A stretch of 64,000 nt of DNA from Kiritimatiellota bacterium B12222 (GTDB taxonomy: Bacteria > Verrucomicrobiota > Kiritimatiellia > SS1-B-03-39 > UBA6053), in assembly GCA_029719485.1 (NCBI GenBank), contig CP120722.1, positions 1,612,001 through 1,676,000 of the forward strand, written 5' to 3'. Within the stretch, counting starts at the first letter, position 1; every line of letters starts with the position of its first letter. The notes under the pieces were generated by a model. The model was given only the letters and a program-made list of their open reading frames with translations. It searched no databases and was not told where the DNA came from. Positions 47,372-56,034 of the stretch are shown here, piece after piece. A program made the translations under genes and the position numbers.

Positions 47372-50026
47372 ATGTCATCTCCAAGTCCCGCAAATCCCGC
47401 CAACATTGTTGTCTGCGAGCACGCTCGTTTTACTTTTTTAACAGACCGACTGATGCGATTGGAATGGGCGGATGATGGATTGTTTGAGGATTTGGCGACC
47501 TTGAGGGTGTGCAATCGGAGCACAGATTTTGTGGCCTTTACCAAGGAAGAGAAAGGGGGGAAGTTGATTTTAAAAACCCGGTATCTCACCTTAACCTATC
47601 AACAGGATGGTAAGAAATTTTCCAAAAAGAATTTAAGTATTACATTCAAGACCCATGGCAAAAACACCACGTGGTGGCCGGGTAAAAAAGATAAACTTAA
47701 CTTAAAAGGGACTGCAAAAACCTTGGATGAGTTTGAGGGCGGCTCGCGTCAGTTGTGGGTGCGCCGGGATGAGGTTGATCCTGAGCGTCCGGTGTTGGCG
47801 ACGCGTTATGACGATACGCAGGTGTGGCAAGGGGATTCCGTTGACTTGCCTATTGAAGATGGCTTGATTTCCAGAAATGGCTGGGCGGTTGTAGATGACA
47901 GTGAATCGGTGGTATTGGATCCGGCGCTCTGTTCATGGCAACCATGGGTGCGTGAACGTCATGATGCCGCCCGGCAAGATCTTTACTTCCTTGGCTATGG
48001 GTTGGCATACAAAGATGCCTTACGTGATGCCTCGTTGATTTTTGGCAAACAAACCTTACTTCCCCGTTACGCGTTGGGGTACTGGTACAGTCGCTACTGG
48101 GCATACACAGATAAAGAGCTGAAGCAACTGGTGGAAGATTTTGACCGCATGCAGTTGCCTCTCGATGTGTTGGTGATTGATATGGATTGGCATAAATTGG
48201 GCTGGACGGGCTACACCTGGGATCCGGATTTTTTCCCTGATCCTCAAGGGTTGCTGAGTTGGTTGAGAAAGAAGGGCATTAAGATCACGTTGAATCTACA
48301 TCCCGCCGAAGGAGTGTTGGATTTTGAAGATGCCTTCCCTGAGATGGTAAAAGAGATGGGGCTGGAGCCTTCCGAGTTACAAGATCTACCAGAGACGCAG
48401 CATAAGCTCTATCGTTTAATGGGCCGAGACATTGAAGGCGCTAAACATATTCCGCTGGATATCTGTGACCCCAACTACATGCAGGCCTATTTTAAATGTT
48501 TGCACCATCCCTTAGAAAAAATGGGTGTAGATTTTTGGTGGATGGATTGGCAACAGGGCAATCAGGGGGCGAATTTGCCCAACTTGAATACCTTGCCATG
48601 GATCAACGAACTTCATTGGCAGGATCAACGTTCTCATCAACCTGAAAAACGTGCGCTCAACTTTAGTCGTTTTGGCGGGGTGGGTGCGGGTCGGATGCCG
48701 GTTGGATTTTCGGGAGACACCATTGTCACCTGGAAATCGTTGGCGTATCAGCCTTGGTTCACTGCCACGGCTTCTAATATTCTCTTTGGCACGTGGAGTC
48801 ATGATATTGGCGGTCATATGAATGGGACCTTGACCCCTGAGTTATATACCCGCTGGATTCAATTTGGCGTTTACTCTCCCATTTTACGTACGCATACCTC
48901 CAAGGCGGCTGAAGCGGAACGGAGAATCTTTCACTTCCCTGAACCGTCACGTTCCATTATGACCCGGATGTTAGAGCGTCGCTATGAGTTGGTTCCTTAT
49001 ATTTATGGTAACATGCGAAAGGCCGTGGACAGTGGGGTGTCTTTGTTGCGTCCCATGTACTATGAGTGGCCCAAAGAATCCGAGGCCTATACTTACACCG
49101 AACAATACATGTTTGGTGATGACATGTTGGTGGCCCCTGTGGTGCAACCGATCGATGAAAAAGACGAAATGGCGGAAGTGCGGGTATGGTTGCCGAAAGG
49201 CAATTGGTTTGATACCGCAACCGGATCGCTGTTGAAGGGAGGAAGCGTACATAAACGCCGTTATTCTCTTGAAGAGGTGCCGGTCTTTGTGCGCCCAGGT
49301 ACGGTGATTCCTGAGCAACCGATGACGACACGATTGAAGAAGGGGGCCTATCCCAAAATTCGTTTCCGCATTTATCCCGGGAAATCGGGGACGGCGTCGC
49401 TGTATGAAGACGATGGTGAAACCGAAGCTTGGCAGAATGGAGACAGTGCGGAAATCCAACTGACACATGAAAAGAGCGGGAACCTGCGTCGCATTGTGAT
49501 CGAACCGGTGAAGGGGGGCTACAAAGGCTTTAAGGCGCAGCGGACGCTTTCTCTGGTACTGGATGGTTTTGCACCTCCAGTTTCCGTTTCATCAGGTAAA
49601 TGGTCCTATAATGGCGATGAGGTAACTGTAGAGATTGACTGTGGCAAAGTGAATTTAGAGGAAGGCTTTGAGCTGACCATTGAAGAAGCGCCACCCGCGA
49701 CGCAGACCTTGGCGAAAAATTTGAAAGGATATATGACCCGGTTGGAAAAAGTTCGGGCCTATAATTGTCAGATTTCACCTGCGAATCCGGTTTACAGTGA
49801 TGAGCGGTTGGCGGTGAAGGCGGCTCAAACCGGAAATCGGATCAGTTTGAAGCCCGAAAGCTTCCGAGAAGAAGTGAAAGCTTTGCATGGGATTTTAGAA
49901 CGCTTGCCAAAGGCGTTGAAAGAATATCAACAGGCATGGCCTCAGCTTCAAAAAGAGGAACCCGATTTCAGGGTGGTGGCGCTTGAACAAGCGCGGAATA
50001 TTCTGAAGACGGTGAAAGATCTGTAA
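47372..50026 (+). CDS. GH31 family alpha-glucosidase/alpha-xylosidase
   Basis: 884 aa without a signal peptide, so cytoplasmic. N-terminal beta-sandwich with LTDRLMRLEWADDG; catalytic barrel from RYALGYWYSRYWAYTDKEL. The nucleophile is Asp392 in VDFWWMDWQQG and the acid/base Asp449 in GFSGDTIVTW. VIDMDWHKLGWTGYTW, FGTWSHDIGGHM and GVYSPILRTHTSK are typical substrate-site segments. A DUF5110-like beta domain (IRFRIYPGKSGTASLYEDDG) follows, then a family-unusual ~120-aa helical C-terminus (about 765-884). It removes alpha-linked glucose or xylose from oligosaccharides. It converges with galE at a shared terminator. Confidence 0.9.
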   Translation: MSSPSPANPANIVVCEHARFTFLTDRLMRLEWADDGLFEDLATLRVCNRSTDFVAFTKEEKGGKLILKTRYLTLTYQQDGKKFSKKNLSITFKTHGKNTTWWPGKKDKLNLKGTAKTLDEFEGGSRQLWVRRDEVDPERPVLATRYDDTQVWQGDSVDLPIEDGLISRNGWAVVDDSESVVLDPALCSWQPWVRERHDAARQDLYFLGYGLAYKDALRDASLIFGKQTLLPRYALGYWYSRYWAYTDKELKQLVEDFDRMQLPLDVLVIDMDWHKLGWTGYTWDPDFFPDPQGLLSWLRKKGIKITLNLHPAEGVLDFEDAFPEMVKEMGLEPSELQDLPETQHKLYRLMGRDIEGAKHIPLDICDPNYMQAYFKCLHHPLEKMGVDFWWMDWQQGNQGANLPNLNTLPWINELHWQDQRSHQPEKRALNFSRFGGVGAGRMPVGFSGDTIVTWKSLAYQPWFTATASNILFGTWSHDIGGHMNGTLTPELYTRWIQFGVYSPILRTHTSKAAEAERRIFHFPEPSRSIMTRMLERRYELVPYIYGNMRKAVDSGVSLLRPMYYEWPKESEAYTYTEQYMFGDDMLVAPVVQPIDEKDEMAEVRVWLPKGNWFDTATGSLLKGGSVHKRRYSLEEVPVFVRPGTVIPEQPMTTRLKKGAYPKIRFRIYPGKSGTASLYEDDGETEAWQNGDSAEIQLTHEKSGNLRRIVIEPVKGGYKGFKAQRTLSLVLDGFAPPVSVSSGKWSYNGDEVTVEIDCGKVNLEEGFELTIEEAPPATQTLAKNLKGYMTRLEKVRAYNCQISPANPVYSDERLAVKAAQTGNRISLKPESFREEVKALHGILERLPKALKEYQQAWPQLQKEEPDFRVVALEQARNILKTVKDL

Positions 50027-50060
50027 ACGGTACCCAGGAGTGATTCGGGCGGGGGGAAGC

Positions 50061-50231
50061 CGGGGGTGTTACCCTTGGCTTGTATGGGTCCGCACCTTTG
50101 GTGTTATGCTTGGGTTGTATCGGGCGGGACGCCCTCGCTCCGCTGGGGAGTAGGCTGGGGCAGTGCTGCTGGGTTGAATCGGGCGGGACGCCCTCGCTCC
50201 GTAAAGGCTGGAGAGAGGGCGTCCCGCCCGA
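50061..50231. repeat. Intergenic repeat cluster (REP remnant plus GGGCGGGACGCCC units)
   Basis: A degenerate copy of the RAYT-linked repeat is at about 50061-50105 (GTATGGGTCCGCACCTTTGG). Then a 32-bp unit occurs twice as a direct repeat with one mismatch (50111-50142 and 50170-50201; core TCGGGCGGGACGCCCTC), and a third, inverted copy of its core is at 50213-50231. The cluster fills the gap between the converging GH31 and galE genes. Confidence 0.75.
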
Positions 50232-50263
50232 AAAAAAAGCCAGCTTGAAGCTGGCTTTTTTTT
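50231..50263. terminator. Bidirectional terminator between GH31 and galE
   Basis: Eight A, then AGCCAGCTTGAAGCTGGCT, then eight T: a strong stem usable from both directions. It overlaps the galE stop codon by two bases. Confidence 0.92.
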
Positions 50264-51263
50264 AGTAGTGACCTTTGCGGGGACCGTCGGTCCAGGCCCA
50301 GGCGGTTTTGAGCACCATGTCGAGGTCTTTGTATTCGGCTTCCCAGCCGAGGAGCTCTTTGGCTTTCGCGGGGGCGGCCACCAGTTCGGGGGGATCGCCT
50401 TCGCGGCGTTCGCCGATGACCACGGGAATGGTTTTGCCGGTGACGCGTTCGGCGGCGGCGATGAGTTCTTTGACGGAAACGCCGATCCCTGTGCCTAGAT
50501 TGCACTGGAAGGATTCCGCGCCATCGCTTAATTTATCGATAGCGAGAATATGCGCACGGGCGAGATCGTTGACGTGGATGTAGTCGCGGATGCAGGAGCC
50601 GTCGGGGGTGGGGTAGTCGGTGCCGAAAATGGTAATGTGTTCCCGGGTGCCGGCGGCCGCTTCGAGGACCAAGGGGATGAGATGGGTTTCGGGATTGTGG
50701 TCTTCGCCGATTATTCCATCTAAACTACAACCGGAAGCGTTGAAGTAACGCAGGGCGGCGTATTTGAGTCCGTAGGCATGGGAAAAGTCCGCCAAGACCC
50801 GTTCCAACATCAGTTTGCTGGCGCCGTAGGGGTTGATGGGATTCTGGGGATGCTTCTCGTCGATGGGCACGTATTGTGGATTGCCGTAGGTGGCGCAGGT
50901 CGAGGAGAAGATAAAGATGTTCACGCCATGGGCGCGCATGGCATCTAGCAACACGATGGGGGCGGCCAAGTTGTTCTGATAATACTTGGAAGGTTCGGTG
51001 ACGGATTCACCCACATAGGCGTAGGCCGCGAAATGCATGACTGCGCCGATGCTGTGTTCGCTAAACAGTTTGTCCAGCACTGCCCGGTCACCGAGGTCAC
51101 CTTGGATGAAGGTCACTTCTTCGTCGACGATGGCTTCGGGGTGGCCGTAGACGAGGTTGTCTAAGACCACGACTTTTTTGCCGTTGGCGATGAGTTGGCG
51201 AACGGTGTGGGAACCGATGTAGCCGGCACCGCCGACAACTAAGATGGATTGTTCAGGTGTCAT
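50262..51263 (-). CDS. galE: UDP-glucose 4-epimerase
   Basis: 333 aa, normal length. It interconverts UDP-galactose and UDP-glucose (Leloir pathway, exopolysaccharide precursors). NAD-binding GGAGYIGSHTVRQL, the Ser in FSSTCATYG, catalytic Tyr and Lys in NPYGASKLMLER, and LRYFNASG and DGSCIRDYIHVNDLA are all present. AAGGA precedes the start. It follows gpmI by 13 bp and is probably in one operon with it. Confidence 0.96.
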   Translation of the reverse strand: MTPEQSILVVGGAGYIGSHTVRQLIANGKKVVVLDNLVYGHPEAIVDEEVTFIQGDLGDRAVLDKLFSEHSIGAVMHFAAYAYVGESVTEPSKYYQNNLAAPIVLLDAMRAHGVNIFIFSSTCATYGNPQYVPIDEKHPQNPINPYGASKLMLERVLADFSHAYGLKYAALRYFNASGCSLDGIIGEDHNPETHLIPLVLEAAAGTREHITIFGTDYPTPDGSCIRDYIHVNDLARAHILAIDKLSDGAESFQCNLGTGIGVSVKELIAAAERVTGKTIPVVIGERREGDPPELVAAPAKAKELLGWEAEYKDLDMVLKTAWAWTDGPRKGHY

Positions 51264-51276
51264 CGTACAAATTTCC

Positions 51277-52935
51277 TTAAGCGTTTACTTCGATGATGGA
51301 TGGATCGTAATCGGCAGGTGGCTCGTAGCCCAGCAATTTGAAGATACTGGCGGCCAGTGAGCTAATGCCCAAACCTTCGCGGTCGGCAATCTTAATATGA
51401 TGGTTGCCATCAGGGTCGTAGAAATAAACGGGAACGGGGTTCAAAGTGTGAGAGGTTTTGGACTGCGGGGTGCCGTCTTTGCCCATCTTGATGGAGCCGT
51501 CTTTGTTGTGATCGTACATTTCGTCAGCGTTGCCGTGGTCGGCGGTGATGACGAGGATAGCACCACATTTTTTGGCTTCTTTCATCAGGCGACCAATACT
51601 CAAATCGGTGGCTTCCACAGAAATTTTCACCGCTTGCAGATCGCCGGTGTGACCCACCATGTCGCCGTTGGGGTAGTTGATACGGATGACGTCGTGTTTG
51701 CGTTCGCGCATGGACTCGAGCACCACGTCGGTGATTTCACCACATTTCATCCAAGGGCGTTGATCAAAACTGATGTTGTCGCCCTGAATTTCGACGTAGT
51801 CTTCCAAGTCATCGTTAAATTTGCCGGAGCGGTTGCCGTTAAAGAAGTAGGTAACGTGCCCGTATTTTTGGGTTTCGGAAATGGCCAACTGGGTCAGTCC
51901 TGCATCGGCAATATATTCGCCCATGGGATTGTCAATTTTGGGTGGGGTGACCAGGAAGCGTTTCGGAATTCCTAATTCAGCATCGTACTGGAGCATACCT
52001 ACAAATAAGACCTCAGGTACTTGTCCACGGTCGAACTTATCGAAGTCTTCGCCAGCATCGAAGGTTTTGGAAATCTCCATGGCGCGATCGCCGCGGAAGT
52101 TAAACAGGATCACGGCATCACCGTCTTCGATTTTGCCGACAGGTGCGCCATCACGGGTGATGACAAATTCTTTAAGGTCTTGATCGAGCACGCCAGGGTT
52201 ATCGGCGCGCAATTGATCGATGGCATCTTGGGCGGAGGTGAATTCGCGTCCTTGGCCATGTACGTGACAGTTCCAACCGCGTTCAACCATGGGCCAATCG
52301 GCGTCGTAACGATCCATGGTGATGTAGAGACGTCCACCACCAGAGGCGATGCAGTAGTCAGCGCCGTCGTTGTTCAGTTCGCCCATCACGTCTTCGATCC
52401 GTTCGACATAGCGTTCAGCAGAAACAGGGTCTACGTCACGTCCATCGAGCAGGGCGTGGACACGGGCGGTGGGAATCTCTTCTTTGTGCGCCTGTTTGAG
52501 CATGGATTCCAAATGGCGGATGTGGGTGTGCACATTGCCGTCTGAGAGCAGGCCCATGAAATGAAGTTTGCCGCCACTGGCTTTCACTTTCTCGATGCAG
52601 GCTTTCCAGGTTTCGCCTTCGTACACACTGCCATCTTCTACGGCGATATTGACCAATTTGGCGCCTTGGGCGAATACGCGCCCTGCGCCGATGGCATTGT
52701 GACCGACTTCGGAGTTGCCCATGTCGCCATCATCCGGCATGCCGACGGCGGTGCCGTGGGCTTTGAGCTGGGAGTTGGGGGCGTTTTCTTTGAGCCAGTC
52801 TAAATGAGGGGTATGGGCGGCGGCGACCATATCGGATTCATCACCGGGGCCGATACCTACACCGTCCATAATCGCGAGGATTACGGGACCGCGGGGTTTC
52901 ACTGCATTTGCGAGAGGGTTCAATTCAAGGGACAT
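51277..52935 (-). CDS. gpmI: 2,3-bisphosphoglycerate-independent phosphoglycerate mutase
   Basis: 552 aa from ATG 52935, which has GGAG upstream; a longer frame to 52986 lacks one. It interconverts 3- and 2-phosphoglycerate with two Mn2+. The metal/nucleophile motifs are ILAIMDGVGIG, MGNSEVGHNAIGAGRV (catalytic Ser), DGRDVDP, NYPNGDMVGHTG and VITADHGNADEM, and SHTLNPVPV near the end. With enolase in the same window it covers lower glycolysis. galE follows after 13 bp. Confidence 0.96.
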   Translation of the reverse strand: MSLELNPLANAVKPRGPVILAIMDGVGIGPGDESDMVAAAHTPHLDWLKENAPNSQLKAHGTAVGMPDDGDMGNSEVGHNAIGAGRVFAQGAKLVNIAVEDGSVYEGETWKACIEKVKASGGKLHFMGLLSDGNVHTHIRHLESMLKQAHKEEIPTARVHALLDGRDVDPVSAERYVERIEDVMGELNNDGADYCIASGGGRLYITMDRYDADWPMVERGWNCHVHGQGREFTSAQDAIDQLRADNPGVLDQDLKEFVITRDGAPVGKIEDGDAVILFNFRGDRAMEISKTFDAGEDFDKFDRGQVPEVLFVGMLQYDAELGIPKRFLVTPPKIDNPMGEYIADAGLTQLAISETQKYGHVTYFFNGNRSGKFNDDLEDYVEIQGDNISFDQRPWMKCGEITDVVLESMRERKHDVIRINYPNGDMVGHTGDLQAVKISVEATDLSIGRLMKEAKKCGAILVITADHGNADEMYDHNKDGSIKMGKDGTPQSKTSHTLNPVPVYFYDPDGNHHIKIADREGLGISSLAASIFKLLGYEPPADYDPSIIEVNA

Positions 52936-52977
52936 TTTAGATACTCCATGTGAGAATTTTTTGCGAAAATCGCTTCT

Positions 52978-53005
52978 TCTATACACTAGAATCGATTTGA
53001 GGCAA
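52978..53005 (-). promoter_or_regulatory. Sigma70-type promoter of gpmI-galE
   Basis: On the minus strand TTGCCT, a 16-bp spacer and TATAGA stand 43 bp upstream of the gpmI start codon. Confidence 0.65.
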
Positions 53006-53089
53006 GTTTACCCTGAAGGAATTGAAGGAATACGGTTTTCCTGCCATTCCTTGATGTTCTTCAGCGTAGATTTTTGTTAGTTGGCTTCT

Positions 53090-53770
53090 ATGCCCCACTT
53101 ATTGATTATTGAAGATGATCCCCACATTGCGGATGTGGTGGAGTTTTTGATGGAAGAGCAGGGGCATCGGGTGGATCGGGCGACGGATGGTCGATTGGGC
53201 TGGGCTTTGTATCAAAAAGGGGCCTATGCCTTGGTGATTTTAGATTTGGGTCTACCGGGAATGTCGGGTTGGGAAATATTTGAGCGCATACGGGGGCTTC
53301 AACCCGAACAGCCCTTGATCATGTTGACAGCGCAAGGGGAGGAGCCTGAACGGGTGAAGGGGCTGACTTTGGGTGCGGATGATTATATTACCAAACCCTT
53401 TTCGAATCCGGAGTTGGTGGCACGGGTACGCAATTTGTTGCGAAGGGTGAAACCCTTGCCTGAAATTTTGGTGCATGGTCAGATTAAATTGATGCCTGAA
53501 AGGGGGGAGGTGGTGATCGCGGGGATGAATGTGGTGCTGCCTGCGCATGAATTTCGACTGTTGCAGGGGCTCATGTCTCAGCCGGGGCGGGTATACAATC
53601 GGGATCAGTTGATGGTGCTGATGTATGGGGATACCTGTGAGGTGAATGATCGGGCCGTTGATCAGTCGGTGAAGCGTCTGCGGAAAAAGATTTGTGGGTG
53701 TCAGCCTGACTTTAAGGGCATTGAAACGGTTTATGGCTTGGGATATCGTTTGCGGGAGACGGATAGCTGA
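53090..53770 (+). CDS. OmpR/PhoB-family response regulator (CreB-like)
   Basis: 226 aa from ATG 53090; the frame extends three codons to a TTG. Receiver domain: acidic pair in LLIIEDDPHI, phospho-acceptor Asp52 in LVILDLGLPGMSG, Thr in IMLTAQGEE and Lys in YITKPFSNPEL. The C-terminal winged helix ends with the usual DRAVDQSVKRLRKKI and VYGLGYRLRE. It should bind tandem DNA repeats as a dimer. Its cognate kinase is the next gene, 420 bp on, beyond a repeat array. Confidence 0.92.
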   Translation: MPHLLIIEDDPHIADVVEFLMEEQGHRVDRATDGRLGWALYQKGAYALVILDLGLPGMSGWEIFERIRGLQPEQPLIMLTAQGEEPERVKGLTLGADDYITKPFSNPELVARVRNLLRRVKPLPEILVHGQIKLMPERGEVVIAGMNVVLPAHEFRLLQGLMSQPGRVYNRDQLMVLMYGDTCEVNDRAVDQSVKRLRKKICGCQPDFKGIETVYGLGYRLRETDS

Positions 53771-53831
53771 GGTTGGACATTGAACCACGCCTACGTCGTG
53801 ACCTTCGGCATTGAAGGGTAAGGTGGTGAGT

Positions 53832-54075
53832 GGGCAATCGTTCGACGTTGGATGTTCGGTGTTGGATGTTCGACGTTCCGTTTCATTTTTTTTGAACGTT
53901 GAACATCGAACGCTCAACATTGAACATCGAAGGGGAAGGCGTTGAGGGTGGGGCAATCGTTCGACGTTCGACGTTGGATGTTTGGTGTTGGGTGTTCGAC
54001 GTTCCGTTTCATTTTTTTGAACGTTGAACATCGAACACTGAACGCTTAAGATTGAAGGGGAATGCGGTGAGGGGA
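53832..54075. repeat. Tandem 119-bp repeat of GTTCGACGTT-type hairpins
   Basis: Two copies begin at about 53832 and 53951 (period 119 bp), with degenerate traces on both sides. Each copy has a left arm of overlapping GTTCGACGTT/GATGTTCGGTGTT words, a CGTTTCATTTTTTT loop region and a right arm GAACGTTGAACATCGAAC that is roughly its reverse complement over about 39 bp. A long imperfect hairpin is therefore possible in each. The array separates the response regulator from its kinase. Confidence 0.8.
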
Positions 54076-54189
54076 ACGCTCTGCTTTGACGTTCGAATTT
54101 GAATCATGCCTGCGATACACAGGTCGGGCTGGGGGGTCACGATGTGATTTATATTGTATCTTTTTTTGGAGCAGGCATTTCATTGAGCT

Positions 54190-55560
54190 ATGAAACTGTG
54201 GTTGAAACTATTTTTAGCGTTGTTGGTGGTGTCGGTGTTGCCGGCTTGGTTATTGAGTCGTTATGCGAGTAGTTCGTTTCATCATTTTACCCGCAAGGTA
54301 CAAGAAGAGCAGATGGCGCAGACGGGGCGATGGATGGGGGAGTTGTTCCGAGAGCTGTCGATCTCATCTGAACGCGAGGCGGTATTGGCGGCCCATGCGG
54401 AGGATTCGGGGCGTCGGTTGCGATATTTTTCAGCTGAGGGGGAGTTGATTTATGATTCGGGTGAAGGGGAACCGGTTTTCTTTGATGATAATCCCGACGT
54501 AACCCAAGCGATGGTCACCGGTACCTATGCGGCCCGGTGGTGGCTGACAGATGATCATGCTCGTCTATATTATTTTTCGGCGGTGCCGGTGGTGGATGAC
54601 TTGGGGGAGCTTCAAGGGGTTGCACAGGTGGTGGAGCATACCGGAAGAATTACCAACGCTTTGATTCAATTGCATCTCTATCAGAAAACCGGACTCATAT
54701 GGATGATGGGGGGGGCGGTAGTGGTCGCCATTTTGTTTTCTTTCTTGCTGACCCGGCGTCTGCGTCGGTTACGTCAGGCGGCTCGTGATTTTGCGCTTGA
54801 AGGAAGTAAGGAAGGGTTTGTGATGCGAGGGCGAGATGAAGTTGCCGAGTTGGCGAGTGGTTTTTATGAAATGGCTGATCAGCTCGAAATCAAACAGCGC
54901 TACAATCGGGAGTTTGTGCAAACCACCTTGCATGAATTAAAAACACCATTGACCGCGATGCACGGGGCCGCGGATATTTTAAAAACCCGACCCGGTCTTT
55001 CTGAAAAAGATCGTCGGCGTTTTTCAGAAAACATTCAGATTCAATCGGATCGTCTGTTACATTTGGTCAAAGAATTAGACTTGTTGACGTCATTAGAAGA
55101 AGCGTTGCCGGCAGAGATTCCTGAAAAACATTGCGTGGGGCCTCTGGTGAAAGAAATTGTGGATCGGATTCGTCCCGGGTTACAGCATCGGATTGAGGTG
55201 TATGGTGAAAAGGTGGAGGTTGAGATTGAGGTGGTTCCCGCGCGTTTGGAACAGGTGATGATCAATCTCATTCAAAATGCAGATCGTTATCATTGTGGGG
55301 ATAAGCCCTTGCGCGTGGAAGTGGATACCGGTCGGGATGGGGTTCGATTATGGGTGGATGATGATGGTCCGGGGATCAGTGAAGAAGATCCGATGCGGAT
55401 ATTTGATCGTTATTTCACCACGGTTTCCAGGGATGAAACATTAGAATATGGCAGAGGGTTGGGGCTTGCGATCGTGAAGCGGATTGTGCTGCACTACGGC
55501 GGCGAGGTTTTTGCTGAGAGTCGGGAATGGGGTGGGGCGCGGGTGGGGGTGGTGTTGTAA
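54190..55560 (+). CDS. Sensor histidine kinase (CreC-like)
   Basis: 456 aa. Two membrane segments (about 5-23 and 172-191) bracket a periplasmic domain of ~150 aa with LRYFSAEGELIYDSGEGE and YYFSAVPVVDD. Then HAMP, the phospho-accepting His248 in TLHELKTPLTAMHG, N box MINLIQNADRY, and G boxes VDDDGPGIS and GRGLGLAIVKRIVLHYGG. It should phosphorylate the upstream CreB-like regulator. The signal is not known from sequence; the CreBC system responds to carbon metabolism, so a link to the adjacent pyruvate formate-lyase is possible. Confidence 0.92.
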   Translation: MKLWLKLFLALLVVSVLPAWLLSRYASSSFHHFTRKVQEEQMAQTGRWMGELFRELSISSEREAVLAAHAEDSGRRLRYFSAEGELIYDSGEGEPVFFDDNPDVTQAMVTGTYAARWWLTDDHARLYYFSAVPVVDDLGELQGVAQVVEHTGRITNALIQLHLYQKTGLIWMMGGAVVVAILFSFLLTRRLRRLRQAARDFALEGSKEGFVMRGRDEVAELASGFYEMADQLEIKQRYNREFVQTTLHELKTPLTAMHGAADILKTRPGLSEKDRRRFSENIQIQSDRLLHLVKELDLLTSLEEALPAEIPEKHCVGPLVKEIVDRIRPGLQHRIEVYGEKVEVEIEVVPARLEQVMINLIQNADRYHCGDKPLRVEVDTGRDGVRLWVDDDGPGISEEDPMRIFDRYFTTVSRDETLEYGRGLGLAIVKRIVLHYGGEVFAESREWGGARVGVVL

Positions 55561-55621
55561 CTCAGGCCATTGGCTTTTGATCTGAAGGAGTGTGGATCTT
55601 TGGTGTGCTTGTTGCTGGGGT

Positions 55622-55795
55622 AGTTGCGGACCGAAGGTCCACGATCCTTCAGGCTGAAAGCCTGAGTTACCCTCACCCTGATCCGGGAGGTGGAGTTGAT
55701 GATGAAAATGCCGGTTTGGGCAAAAGTATAAGGAGCCCAAAAGAATGCAGGCTGAAAGCCTGTGCTCCTTCAGACAAAATGTCTGAGTTTTGGTA
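55622..55795. repeat. Cluster of short hairpins downstream of the kinase
   Basis: Four small palindromes occur in 170 bp: GGACCGAAGGTCC (55628-55640), AGGCTGAAAGCCT (55651-55663), CAGGCTGAAAGCCTG (55748-55762) and CAGACAAAATGTCTG (55771-55785). The second and third are copies of the same unit. They lie in the 474-bp gap before pflB and may end kinase transcription. Confidence 0.6.
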
Positions 55796-55951
55796 AAATA
55801 GAAACTAAAATCAGGGTGATTGGTTGAAAAACTTAAAAAAGTGGATTCTCTCGGGGTGAAAAAATAGCTGTTTTGGTTGTATTTGTGTTTTTTTGATTTT
55901 TCGGGTGGATTTTAAAAGATGAAAATAGTGCTATTTTTATCAAAATAAGGT

Positions 55952-55980
55952 TTGCCACTAATTAGGACGCGATATATACG
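55952..55980 (+). promoter_or_regulatory. Possible promoter of pflB
   Basis: TTGCCA (55952-55957), a 17-bp spacer and TATACG (55975-55980) lie 54 bp before the start codon in AT-rich DNA. The match is only moderate. I found no clear FNR or Rex palindrome in the gap. Confidence 0.35.
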
Positions 55981-56034
55981 GATTGCAGTTTTTAAACCTA
56001 ACAACTCTTGATTATAACCCTACAGAGAAAATAT

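Noticed and set aside
55561..56034. FNR or Rex site upstream of pflB
   Set aside because: Half sites such as TTGAT and ATCAA occur, but not with the spacing needed for a real site.
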